Assembly: GCF_002843305.1 (NCBI RefSeq)
Contig: NZ_PGSG01000108.1
Coordinates: forward strand, 62,001-126,000
Reading direction: 5' to 3'
Source of the DNA: Streptomyces barkulensis
Lineage (GTDB): Bacteria > Actinomycetota > Actinomycetes > Streptomycetales > Streptomycetaceae
DNA: 64,000 nucleotides
The notes beneath the pieces were generated by a model that saw only the letters and a program-made list of their open reading frames with translations, searched no databases and was not told the DNA's origin. Below are positions 9,229-17,380 of this stretch, piece by piece. The translations under genes and the position numbers were made by a program. Within the stretch, counting starts at the first letter, position 1. Every line of letters starts with the position of its first letter.

Positions 9229-11265
9229 GTGACACCCCCGCCCAGGCCCACCCTCGCCGACGTCACCCGCGGCCGGATCCTCTACGGCGGCGACTACAAC
9301 CCCGAGCAGTGGCCCGAATCCGTCTGGCAGCAGGACATGGAGCTGATGCGCGAGGCGGGCGTCAACCTCGCCACCGTCGGCGTCTTCTCCTGGGCCCGGC
9401 TCGAACCCCGCCCGGGCGAGCGTGACTTCGGCTGGCTCGACCGCGTCCTGGACCTGCTCCACGCGGGCGGGATCGGCGTCTGCCTGGCCACCCCCACCGC
9501 CTCCCCGCCCCCCTGGATGGGCGCCCGCCACCCCGGGACCCTGCCGCGCGACGAGACGGGCGCGGTCATCTGGTACGGCTCGCGCAACCACTTCTGCGCC
9601 TCCTCGCCCGTCTACCGCGACCACGCCCTGCGCATCACCGCCGACCTCGCCGACCGCTACGGCGACCACCCCGCCCTGCGGCTGTGGCACGTGAACAACG
9701 AGTACGGCACCACCTGCTGGTGCGATGCCACCGCAGCCCACTTCCGCCGCTGGCTGCGCGACCGCTACGGAAGCCTGGACGCGCTCAACGAGGCCTGGGG
9801 CACGGCCTTCTGGAGCCAGCGCTACGGCGACTGGGAGGAGATCATCCCGCCGCGCCGCGCCCAGTACATGGTCAACCCCACCCAGGAGCTGGACTTCCGC
9901 CGCTTCACCAGCGACGCCCTGCTGGAGTGCTTCACCGCCGAACGCGACGCCCTGATCGACCGCACCCCGCACATCCCCGTCACCACCAACTTCATGCCCC
10001 TGTTCGCCGGCCAGGACGGCTGGGAGTGGGCCAAGCGCGAGGACGTCGTCTCCGTCGACCTCTACCCCGACCCCGCCGCCCCGGAGGGGGACGACGGCGC
10101 GGCGTGGGGGGCGCTGGTGCAGGACCTCACCCGCTCCCAGGCGCGCGGCCCTTGGCTGCTGATGGAACAGGCCGCGGGACCGGTCAACTGGCGCGGCGTC
10201 AACCACCCCAGGCCCGAGGGCCTGACGCGGCTGTGGTCGCTGCAGGCCGTGGCGCGCGGCGCGGACGGGATCTGCTTCTTCCAGTGGCGCCAGTCGCGGC
10301 AGGGCAGCGAGAAGTTCCACTCCGGGATGGTCTCCCACGCCGGGCCGCGCGGCCGCACCTTCCGGCAGGTGCGCGAACTGGGCGCCGACCTGGGCCGCCT
10401 GGGCGCTCTCACCGGCTCGCCCGTGACCGCGCGGGCGGCCGTACTGCACGACTGGAACGCCTGGTGGGCCACCCTGTCCGCCGGCCGCCCCTCCAGTCTC
10501 CTCACCTACGAGCGGCCGCTGCGCGCCTGGCACCGCGCCCTGTGGGAGTCCCATCTGACCTGCGACCTCGCCCACCCCGAGAGCGGGCTGGACGGCTACG
10601 CTCTGGTCGCCGTCCCCCATCTGTACCTGCTCACCGACGCCGCCCTCGACAACCTGGCCTCCTACGTGAGAGGCGGCGGCACCCTGGTGTGCGGCTTCTT
10701 CACCGGCGTCGCCGACACCGACGACCGGGTGCGCAAGGGCGGTGTGGACGCCCGGCTGCGCGAGGTGCTGGGCATCGGCACCCTGCACGAGTGGTGGCCG
10801 CTGGACGAGGGCCAGGCCCAGCCGCTCGCCCCCTTCGGGGACGACATCGCGGAAGGCGCCGTCGGCACCCTGTGGCGCGAGGACTTCGAGACCCTGCCCG
10901 GCACCGAGACCGTGGCCGCCTACCGGGGCGGCGAACTCGACGGCCGTCCCGCGATCACCCGCCACCCCTTCGGCGACGGCACCGCCTGGTACCTGTCCAC
11001 CCTCCCCGATCCCGCCGCGCTGCGCGCCCTGCTCTCCCGCGCGGCCGGCGAGGCCGGGCTGCGGCCTCCGCTTCCCGGACTGCCCACGGGAGTGGAGGCC
11101 GTACGCCGCGGCGCGTGGCTGTTCGTCCTCAACCACCGGCGCGAGCCGGCCACCGTCCCCCTGCCCGTCCCGGCGACCGACGAGCTCACCGGGCGGCGGC
11201 ACGAGCACGCGATCACGCTCGGCCGCCACGGCGCCGCCGTCCTGCGCGAGGACCCGTCCGCATAG
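9229..11265 (+). CDS. GH42 beta-galactosidase
   Basis: A 678-residue enzyme of family GH42, hydrolysing beta-galactosides. It opens with YGGDYNPEQWP, the hallmark of the family's TIM barrel. Acid/base Glu158 lies in VNNEYG and nucleophile Glu313 in LLMEQ, both at the positions expected for GH42. A trimerisation-like middle domain and a small C-terminal beta domain follow. There is no signal peptide, so it is intracellular. GTG 9229 has GGAAGG six bases upstream, and the gene sits 101 bp behind the permeases in the same direction, likely as part of the operon. In the proposed pathway it removes galactose side residues. Confidence 0.9.
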   Translation: MTPPPRPTLADVTRGRILYGGDYNPEQWPESVWQQDMELMREAGVNLATVGVFSWARLEPRPGERDFGWLDRVLDLLHAGGIGVCLATPTASPPPWMGARHPGTLPRDETGAVIWYGSRNHFCASSPVYRDHALRITADLADRYGDHPALRLWHVNNEYGTTCWCDATAAHFRRWLRDRYGSLDALNEAWGTAFWSQRYGDWEEIIPPRRAQYMVNPTQELDFRRFTSDALLECFTAERDALIDRTPHIPVTTNFMPLFAGQDGWEWAKREDVVSVDLYPDPAAPEGDDGAAWGALVQDLTRSQARGPWLLMEQAAGPVNWRGVNHPRPEGLTRLWSLQAVARGADGICFFQWRQSRQGSEKFHSGMVSHAGPRGRTFRQVRELGADLGRLGALTGSPVTARAAVLHDWNAWWATLSAGRPSSLLTYERPLRAWHRALWESHLTCDLAHPESGLDGYALVAVPHLYLLTDAALDNLASYVRGGGTLVCGFFTGVADTDDRVRKGGVDARLREVLGIGTLHEWWPLDEGQAQPLAPFGDDIAEGAVGTLWREDFETLPGTETVAAYRGGELDGRPAITRHPFGDGTAWYLSTLPDPAALRALLSRAAGEAGLRPPLPGLPTGVEAVRRGAWLFVLNHRREPATVPLPVPATDELTGRRHEHAITLGRHGAAVLREDPSA

Positions 11266-11300
11266 GGCGGCGGGCACGCCCCGCACACGGCGGAAACGGC

Positions 11301-11335
11301 GACGGCGCCGGCGGATCGCATCCGCCGGCGCCGTC
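11301..11335. terminator. Bidirectional hairpin terminator between GH42 and GH31 genes
   Basis: A 16-bp perfect stem (GACGGCGCCGGCGGAT and its complement) with a 3-nt loop lies between two convergent genes. It has no T tract, as is usual in high-GC actinomycetes. Confidence 0.8.
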
Positions 11336-11362
11336 CGCGTACCCGGGAGGTCGCCTACCGTC

Positions 11363-13411
11363 TCAGTCCTCGCGGACCGGCAGCCGGGCGCCGTCCCGCA
11401 GGAACAGCGGGATCCGCTCCAGCGGCGCGGGCACGGTGACCGGCCCGCCGCCGGGGTACCTCTCGCCCGTCCAGGCGTCCGTCCACTCCGCGCCGGCCGG
11501 CAGGTGCACGGTGCGCTCCCGGGCGCCGGCCTCCAGCACGGGCGCCACCAGCAGATCCGGCCCGAACAGATAGGCGTCGTCCACCTCCCATGCGGCCGGA
11601 TCGCCGGGAAACCCCAGGAACAGCGGACGCATCGGCGGCAGCCCCTCGGTGTGGGCGGCGCGCATCTGCTCCAGCACGTAAGGCCGCAGCCGCTCGCGCA
11701 GCCGCAGGTACGCCTCCAGGATCTCCCCGGCCTCCTCGCCGTAGGACCACACCTCGTTGGGCCCGCCGGTCATGTCCGGGCCCAGCGGCATCCCCGGGTC
11801 GCGGAAGCCGTGCAGCCGCATCAGCGGGGAGAGCGCGCCGAACTGGAACCAGCGCACCATCACCTCGCGGTAGGCCGGGTCGTCCGGGTCGCCGCCGTGG
11901 AAGCCGCCGATGTCGGTGTTCCACCACGGGATGCCCGACAGCGCGGTGTTGAGGCCGGCCGCGATCTGGCGGCGCAGGGTGGCGAAGTCGGTGCCGATGT
12001 CCCCGGACCACAGGGCGGCGCCGTAGCGCTGGGAGCCCGCCCAGGCCGACCGGTTCAGCGAGATGATCTCGGTGACGCCCTCGGCTGCCAGACCGTCGTG
12101 GACGGTACGGGCGTTCTCGCGCGGATAGAGGTTGGACACCTCCAGACCCGGACCCGCGTGGTAGCGCAGATTCGCCGCGAAGCCGGGCTTGAGCTCCGGC
12201 TCACCCGCGTCCAGCCAGAACGCCGTGATGCCGTACGACAGGTAGTTCTCCCGGATGCGGGACCACACGAAGTCACGGGCGTCGGGGTTGGTGGCGTCGT
12301 AGAAGGCGACCTGGACGGGCTCGGCCACCCCCTTGTCCGGCCAGTCGGCGTGCGCCATCGGCCCGTACTCGGTGCCGATGAACAGGCCCTGCTGCTCCAT
12401 CGGCCCGTGGTTCTCGCTCAGCGGCGAGACCGACGGCCACACCGAGACCACCAGCTTCACCCCCAGCCCCTCCAGCTCCTTGACCATGGCCGCCGGGTCG
12501 GGCCACTCGGCCGGGTCGAACTTCCACTCGCCCAGATGCGTCCAGTGGAAGAAGTCGCAGACGATCGCCGACAGCGGCAGCCCGCGCCGCTTGTACTCCC
12601 GTGCCACCGACAGCAGTTCCTCCTGGGTGCGGTAGCGCAGCTTGCACTGCCAGAAGCCGGCCGCCCACTCGGGCAGCATCGGGCTGCGGCCGGTGGCGGC
12701 CGAGTAGCGGCGCTGGGCGTCGGCCGGGTCGCCGGCGGTGATCCAGTAGTCGATCTGGCGGGCGGAGTCGGCCACCCAGCGGGTGCCGTTGTGCGCCAGC
12801 TCCACCCGTCCGACGGCCGGGTTGTTCCACAGCAGGGTGTAGCCGCGGCTGGAGGTCAGCACGGGGACGGAGACCTCGGCGTTGCGCTGGACGAGGTCGA
12901 CCACCGCGCCCTTCTGGTCCAGCAGCCCGTGCTGGTGCTGGCCCAGCCCGTACAGCCGTTCATCCTCGTAGGCGGCGAAGCGCTGCTCCAGGCGGTGGTA
13001 GCCGTTGCCGGTGGCGGTGTGCAGCCGGGAGCCGGGCCACCAGAAGTGCGCGCGGTCCTCGGACAGCAGCTCGGCGCCGTCGCCGGTGCGCACGAAACGC
13101 AGCATGCCGTCGGCGCTCACCACGGCGGTGATCGCGCCGCAGGTCACCCGCGCGTGGTCGTCCTCGATCCGGATGTCCGGCCCGTCTTCGGCGGGCGGCG
13201 GGTCGGCCAGGAGCGCGCCGGGCAGCCCGTCCAGGACCGGGCCGCCCAGCCGGGCGCGCACCCGTACGGCGTCCGGGCCCCAGGGCTCGACGCGTACGGT
13301 CTCCTGCCGTCCGCGCCACTCCAGCGCGCCGTCGCGGGTGCGGAAGGTGCCGCGGGTGGGTGAGGACTGGGCCAGGGAGGAGGGGGGAGGGGAGAAGGCG
13401 GGTGTGGACAC
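11363..13411 (-). CDS. GH31 alpha-glycosidase, probable alpha-xylosidase
   Basis: A 682-residue family GH31 enzyme. An N-terminal beta-sandwich precedes the catalytic barrel, with FWQCKLRY, IVCDFFHW and the nucleophile Asp401 in FWLDAGEPE. The acid/base is Asp471 in LWSGDIG. The WLDAGEPE form, instead of the DMNE form of alpha-glucosidases, favours alpha-xylosidase; this is family knowledge and not proof. There is no signal peptide. The GTG start at 13411 has AGGAG five bases upstream. It follows the lacI gene in the same direction after 120 bp, so the two may be cotranscribed from the lacI promoter and its operators. Confidence 0.88.
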   Translation of the reverse strand: MSTPAFSPPPSSLAQSSPTRGTFRTRDGALEWRGRQETVRVEPWGPDAVRVRARLGGPVLDGLPGALLADPPPAEDGPDIRIEDDHARVTCGAITAVVSADGMLRFVRTGDGAELLSEDRAHFWWPGSRLHTATGNGYHRLEQRFAAYEDERLYGLGQHQHGLLDQKGAVVDLVQRNAEVSVPVLTSSRGYTLLWNNPAVGRVELAHNGTRWVADSARQIDYWITAGDPADAQRRYSAATGRSPMLPEWAAGFWQCKLRYRTQEELLSVAREYKRRGLPLSAIVCDFFHWTHLGEWKFDPAEWPDPAAMVKELEGLGVKLVVSVWPSVSPLSENHGPMEQQGLFIGTEYGPMAHADWPDKGVAEPVQVAFYDATNPDARDFVWSRIRENYLSYGITAFWLDAGEPELKPGFAANLRYHAGPGLEVSNLYPRENARTVHDGLAAEGVTEIISLNRSAWAGSQRYGAALWSGDIGTDFATLRRQIAAGLNTALSGIPWWNTDIGGFHGGDPDDPAYREVMVRWFQFGALSPLMRLHGFRDPGMPLGPDMTGGPNEVWSYGEEAGEILEAYLRLRERLRPYVLEQMRAAHTEGLPPMRPLFLGFPGDPAAWEVDDAYLFGPDLLVAPVLEAGARERTVHLPAGAEWTDAWTGERYPGGGPVTVPAPLERIPLFLRDGARLPVRED

Positions 13412-13482
13412 GGGGCTCCTGAGGGGCTCGTCGGTGTGCGGACCGGTCGCGGGCGGGAAGAGCGGGAAGAGCCGGGGAGGAT

Positions 13483-13515
13483 GGGGGAGGAGGGGGAGGA
13501 GGGGGGAGGAGGGGG
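13483..13515 (+). other. G-run tract with G-quadruplex potential between lacI and GH31
   Basis: Four runs of five or six G are separated by AGGA, inside a longer purine-rich stretch (about 13450-13520). On the transcribed minus strand the mRNA would be a C/U-rich leader of the GH31 gene. It might act as a quadruplex or as a Rho-loading site; both are inference. Confidence 0.5.
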
Positions 13516-13531
13516 AGCGGCGGGTGAGGGG

Positions 13532-14545
13532 TCAGCGGGCGGCGGGGGCCGGGCCGGAGCTGGCCCGCACCGTCAGCCGCGGGGGCAGCAGTTCCAGGCG
13601 CTCCCCGCGCTCGCCGCGCACCCTGGCCATCACCAGCTCCACCGCGCGGCGGCCCATCTCGTGGGCGGGGATGGCCACCGAGGTCAGGCGCACGGACGCC
13701 TGGACGGCCACCTGGTCCGGGCAGATGGCGACCACCGAGACGTCCTCGGGCACGGCCCGGCCCTGCTGGCGCAGCAGGCTCAGCAGCGGGTCGATGGCGG
13801 CCTCGTTCTGCACGACGAAGCCGGTGGTGCCGGGGCGCTCGTCGAGGATGCGCGAGAGCGTCCCGGCCATCGCCGCGTAACTGCCCTCACACGGCCGGTG
13901 CAGCAGCCGCACCCCCAGCTCGGCGGCGCGGGCGCGCAGCCCGTCGCGGGTGCGCTCGGCGAAACCGGTGTGGCGCTCGTAGACGGCGGCCGCCTCGCCG
14001 ACCACCGCGACGTCGCGGTGACCCAGCTCGGCCAGATGCTCCACACACAGCGCACCGGTGGCGGTGAAGTCCAGATCGACGCAGGTCAGCCCGGACGGGT
14101 CGGCGGGGATGCCGATGAGCACGGCGGGGCGCCCGGTGTCGCGCAGCAGCGGCAGGCGGGCGTCGTCCAGCTCGACGTCCATCAGGATCATCGCGTCGGC
14201 CAGCCCGCTGCCCACCACCCGCCGCACCGCCTCCGGGCCCTCCTCACCGGTCAGCAGCAGCACGTCGTGGTCGTGGGCGCGGGCGGTGGTGGCGACGGCC
14301 AGGGCGATCTCCATCATCACCGGCACGTACATGTCGGTGCGCAGCGGCATCATCAGGGCGATGACGTTCGACCTGCTGCTGGCCAGCGCCCGCGCGCCGG
14401 CGTTGGGGTGGTAGCCCAGCTCGCGGATGCTCTGCTCGACGCGTTCGCGGGTGGCGGCGGAGATGGAACGCTTTCCGCTGAGGACGTAGCTCACGGTGCT
14501 GGCGGAGACTCCGGCATGCCGGGCGACCTCGGCGAGGGTGACCAT
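13532..14545 (-). CDS. LacI-family transcriptional regulator of the sugar locus
   Basis: A 337-residue repressor. The N-terminal helix-turn-helix (TLAEVARHAGVSASTVSYVL) and hinge region (NAGARALASSRSNVIAL) are clear, followed by a periplasmic-binding-protein-like sensor domain. It should bind the GAAGCGCTTC palindromes: two lie in the GH3/binding-protein spacer and two just upstream of its own start, implying autoregulation. The inducer is probably a sugar or oligosaccharide imported by the adjacent transporter. The ATG at 14545 follows the promoter region directly. Confidence 0.9.
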   Translation of the reverse strand: MVTLAEVARHAGVSASTVSYVLSGKRSISAATRERVEQSIRELGYHPNAGARALASSRSNVIALMMPLRTDMYVPVMMEIALAVATTARAHDHDVLLLTGEEGPEAVRRVVGSGLADAMILMDVELDDARLPLLRDTGRPAVLIGIPADPSGLTCVDLDFTATGALCVEHLAELGHRDVAVVGEAAAVYERHTGFAERTRDGLRARAAELGVRLLHRPCEGSYAAMAGTLSRILDERPGTTGFVVQNEAAIDPLLSLLRQQGRAVPEDVSVVAICPDQVAVQASVRLTSVAIPAHEMGRRAVELVMARVRGERGERLELLPPRLTVRASSGPAPAAR

Positions 14546-14578
14546 GGGCTCTCCAGGGCGGTGCGGGAAGCGGCTGAG

Positions 14579-14592
14579 GTGAAGCGCTTCGA
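14579..14592. promoter_or_regulatory. LacI-type operator upstream of lacI (core GAAGCGCTTC)
   Basis: The 10-bp palindromic core GAAGCGCTTC is exact at 14581-14590 and the right flank (GA) also matches. It lies about 35 bp upstream of the lacI ATG, a position fitting autorepression. Confidence 0.65.
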
Positions 14593-14658
14593 CAGGGAAT
14601 CTGCGGACCGACCCTAAACCCGACCTGACCGCCTGTCCAGATGCTCTGCGACGGGTTG

Positions 14659-14672
14659 TCGAAGCGCTTCAA
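14659..14672. promoter_or_regulatory. LacI-type operator between lacI and acyl-CoA dehydrogenase
   Basis: TCGAAGCGCTTCAA differs from the perfect operator at one position and extends as a longer imperfect dyad (TTGTC...AACAG). It is 80 bp from the previous copy. Confidence 0.65.
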
Positions 14673-14763
14673 CAGATGGCCGCATACGGGTGCACCGCGC
14701 CCCGGAAACGGTACGTACCGCGCACAACGGGTACACGCATCGCGCAGCACCCGTTGCGCAGTT

Positions 14764-14812
14764 CCCGGCAGTTCTCCGGCAGCCCCGGCAGTTCTCCGCA
14801 GTCCCCGGCAGT
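14764..14812. repeat. Three direct repeats of CCCGGCAGT at exact 20-bp spacing
   Basis: CCCGGCAGT occurs at 14764, 14784 and 14804; the first two copies extend to 15 bp (CCCGGCAGTTCTCCG). They end 16 bp before the acyl-CoA dehydrogenase start and could be regulator half-sites or slippage duplications. Confidence 0.6.
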
Positions 14813-14827
14813 GCGAGGTGAACCGCG

Positions 14828-16744
14828 ATGACCGTCTCCGAACGCGAAGCACGACAGGTGGCCGAGGCCGCGAGGGAGCAGCACTGGCGCAAGCCGAGCT
14901 TCGCCAGGGAGCTTTTCCTCGGCCGCCTCCGCCTCGACCTGATCCACCCCCACCCCCGGCCCGCCGACGCGGACGCCCGGCGCGGTGAGGAGTTCCTCGC
15001 CAGGCTCCGGGCCTTCTGCGAGACGGAGATCGACGGCCCGCGCATCGACCGCGAGGGCCTGGTTCCCGACGAGGTGGTCAAGGGACTCAAGGAACTCGGC
15101 GCGCTCGGTATGAAGATCGGCCCCGAGTACGGCGGCCTGGGCCTGAGCCAGCTCCACTACAACCGGGCCCTGGCCCTGGCCGGATCGGCCAGCCCCGCCG
15201 TCGGCGCGCTGCTGTCGGCACACCAGTCGATCGGCGTGCCCCAGCCGCTGAAGATGTTCGGCACCGAGGAGCAGAGGAAGGCGTTCCTGCCGCGCTGCGC
15301 CCGCGGCGACATCTCGGCCTTCCTGCTCACCGAACCGGACGTCGGCTCCGACCCGGCCCGCCTGGCCACCACCGCCGTACCCGACGGCGACGCCTACGTC
15401 CTGGACGGCGTGAAGCTGTGGACCACCAACGGCGTCGTCGCCGACCTGCTGGTGGTCATGGCTCGCGTACCGGCCTCGGAGGGCCACAAGGGCGGCATCA
15501 CCGCCTTCGTCGTCGAGGCCGACTCCGAGGGCATCACCGTGGAGAACCGCAACGCCTTCATGGGCCTGCGCGGTATCGAGAACGGCGTCACCCGCTTCCA
15601 CCGTGTCCGCGTCCCGGCCGCCAACCGGATCGGCCCTGAGGGCGCCGGGCTGAAGATCGCGCTGACCACCCTCAACACCGGCCGCCTCTCCCTGCCCGCG
15701 ATGTGCGCAGGGGCGGGCAAGTGGTGCCTGAAGATCGCCCGCGAGTGGTCCGCGGCCCGCGAGCAGTGGGGCAAGCCGATCGCCCGCCACGAGGCCGTCG
15801 GCAGCAAGATCTCCTTCATCGCCGCCACCACCTTCGCCCTGGAGGCCGTCCTCGACCTCGCCTCCCAGATGGCCGACGACGACCGCAACGACATCCGCAT
15901 CGAGGCCGCCCTCGCCAAGCTCTACGGCTCCGAGATGGCCTACGAGATGGCCGACGAGCTGGTCCAGATCCGCGGCGGGCGCGGCTTCGAGACCGCCGAC
16001 TCACTCGCCGCCCGCGGCGAGCGCGGCGTACCGGCCGAGCAGATGCTGCGCGACCTGCGCATCAACCGCATCTTCGAGGGCTCCACCGAGATCATGCACC
16101 TGCTCATCGCCCGCGAGGCCGTCGACGCCCACCTGTCGGTCGCGGGCGACCTGGTCGATCCCGACAAGACCCTCACCGACAAGGGCCGCGCCGCCGTCCG
16201 CGCCGGCGGCTTCTACGCCCGCTGGCTGCCCAAACTGGTCGCCGGGCCCGGCCAACTGCCCGGCTCCTACCGCGAGTTCCACCCCGCCGGCCACCCCGAC
16301 CTGGCCGCCCACCTGCGCTACGTCGAACGCGCCTCCCGCCGCCTGGCCCGCGCCACCTTCCTGGGCATGTCCCGCTGGCAGGCGAAACTGGAGGGCAGGC
16401 AGGGCTTCCTCGGGAGGATCGTCGACATCGGCGCCGAACTGTTCGCCATGAGCGCCGCCTGCGTGCGGGCGGAGATGCTGCGCGCCCGCGGCGAAGACGG
16501 CCGCGCCGCCTACCAACTCGCCGACGCCTTCTGCCGCCAGGCCCGCCTCCGCGCCGAGGAACTCTTCGGACGGCTGTGGGACAACACCGACGACATCGAC
16601 CGCAAGGTCGTGCGCGGCGTCCTGGGCGGCGCGTACGCCTGGCTGGAGGAGGGCGTCGTCGACCCCTCCACCCCCGGCCCCTGGATCGCCGAAGCCGCCC
16701 CCGGCCCCTCCACCCGCACGGACGTCCACCGCCCCATCCCCTGA
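14828..16744 (+). CDS. Acyl-CoA dehydrogenase, long form with C-terminal extension
   Basis: A 638-residue FAD enzyme of the acyl-CoA dehydrogenase family, introducing the alpha-beta double bond in an acyl-CoA. Family marks include LLTEPDVGSD and KLWTTNG in the middle domain and QIRGGRGFETADS with RINRIFEGSTEIMHL at the end of the C-terminal helical domain. About 190 further residues resemble the extra helical domain of VLCAD/ACAD9-type enzymes. The ATG at 14828 has GAGGTGA upstream. Chain-length preference cannot be read. It faces away from lacI and may be unrelated to sugar use, although an operator-like site lies 158 bp upstream. Confidence 0.88.
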   Translation: MTVSEREARQVAEAAREQHWRKPSFARELFLGRLRLDLIHPHPRPADADARRGEEFLARLRAFCETEIDGPRIDREGLVPDEVVKGLKELGALGMKIGPEYGGLGLSQLHYNRALALAGSASPAVGALLSAHQSIGVPQPLKMFGTEEQRKAFLPRCARGDISAFLLTEPDVGSDPARLATTAVPDGDAYVLDGVKLWTTNGVVADLLVVMARVPASEGHKGGITAFVVEADSEGITVENRNAFMGLRGIENGVTRFHRVRVPAANRIGPEGAGLKIALTTLNTGRLSLPAMCAGAGKWCLKIAREWSAAREQWGKPIARHEAVGSKISFIAATTFALEAVLDLASQMADDDRNDIRIEAALAKLYGSEMAYEMADELVQIRGGRGFETADSLAARGERGVPAEQMLRDLRINRIFEGSTEIMHLLIAREAVDAHLSVAGDLVDPDKTLTDKGRAAVRAGGFYARWLPKLVAGPGQLPGSYREFHPAGHPDLAAHLRYVERASRRLARATFLGMSRWQAKLEGRQGFLGRIVDIGAELFAMSAACVRAEMLRARGEDGRAAYQLADAFCRQARLRAEELFGRLWDNTDDIDRKVVRGVLGGAYAWLEEGVVDPSTPGPWIAEAAPGPSTRTDVHRPIP

Positions 16745-16754
16745 GGGTCGGTTG

Positions 16755-16787
16755 CGGGCGCGTCGGCCGGGTCCGTCGGCGCGCCCG
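16755..16787. terminator. Hairpin between convergent acyl-CoA dehydrogenase and marR
   Basis: CGGGCGCG (16755-16762) pairs with CGCGCCCG (16780-16787) in the 45-bp gap between two convergent genes. Confidence 0.45.
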
Positions 16788-16789
16788 GC

Positions 16790-17287
16790 TCAGTGCACCC
16801 GGTCCCCGAGCGACTCCAGCAACTCGCGCAGCAGTCCGGCGAGTTCGCCTTGCCGGGCGTCGGTGAGCCCGGACAGGACACGGTGCTCGGTGGCCAGGTG
16901 GTCCGGCAGCACCCGGTCGATCAGTGCGTGCCCCTCCTCGGTGAGGGTGACGTGTACGCCACGGCCGTCCGTCTCGCTGGGGGAGCGCGCCACCAGGCCG
17001 CGTGCCTCCAGCCGGTCCAGGCGCTGGGTGATGGCCCCGGAGGTGACCATGGCCGAGCGCATCAGCTCGGCCGGGTTCAGCCGGTACGGCGGCCCGCTGC
17101 GGCGCATGGTGGCCAGGACGTCGAAGGACGCGTGGTCCAGGCCGTGGGCGGCGAACGTGCGGCGAAGTTCGGCGTCGATCAGCCGGGAGAGGCGGCCCAG
17201 CCGCCCGATCACCCCCATCGGGGAGGCGTCCAGGTCGGGGCGCTCGCGGGCCCACTGCTCCAGCACTCGGTCGACGTGATCGGCCAT
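16790..17287 (-). CDS. MarR-family transcriptional regulator
   Basis: A 165-residue winged-helix repressor. The recognition part AMVTSGAITQRLDRLEARGLV and the wing SETDGRGVHVTLT are clear MarR features, flanked by dimerisation helices at both ends. It is divergent from an EamA-type exporter, with only 85 bp between the starts and repeated CTTAG-type boxes there. It probably represses the exporter and itself until a small ligand binds. Confidence 0.88.
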   Translation of the reverse strand: MADHVDRVLEQWARERPDLDASPMGVIGRLGRLSRLIDAELRRTFAAHGLDHASFDVLATMRRSGPPYRLNPAELMRSAMVTSGAITQRLDRLEARGLVARSPSETDGRGVHVTLTEEGHALIDRVLPDHLATEHRVLSGLTDARQGELAGLLRELLESLGDRVH

Positions 17288-17307
17288 GCCCTCACCTTAC
17301 TCGGTGC

Positions 17308-17380
17308 CTTAGTGGTGAGAGATGCGTCACTCGCCATGGCCGGGTTGCTTAGCAGTGAGGTACTTTTCCTTAGTGCTAAG
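17308..17380. promoter_or_regulatory. Divergent marR/exporter control region with three CTTAG-type boxes
   Basis: Three related 12-mers lie here: CTTAGTGGTGAG (17308), CTTAGCAGTGAG (17348) and CTTAGTGCTAAG (17369). The last is a near-perfect dyad (CTTAG-TG-CTAAG) and contains the exporter's probable GTG start at 17373. They are likely MarR binding sites. Confidence 0.55.
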
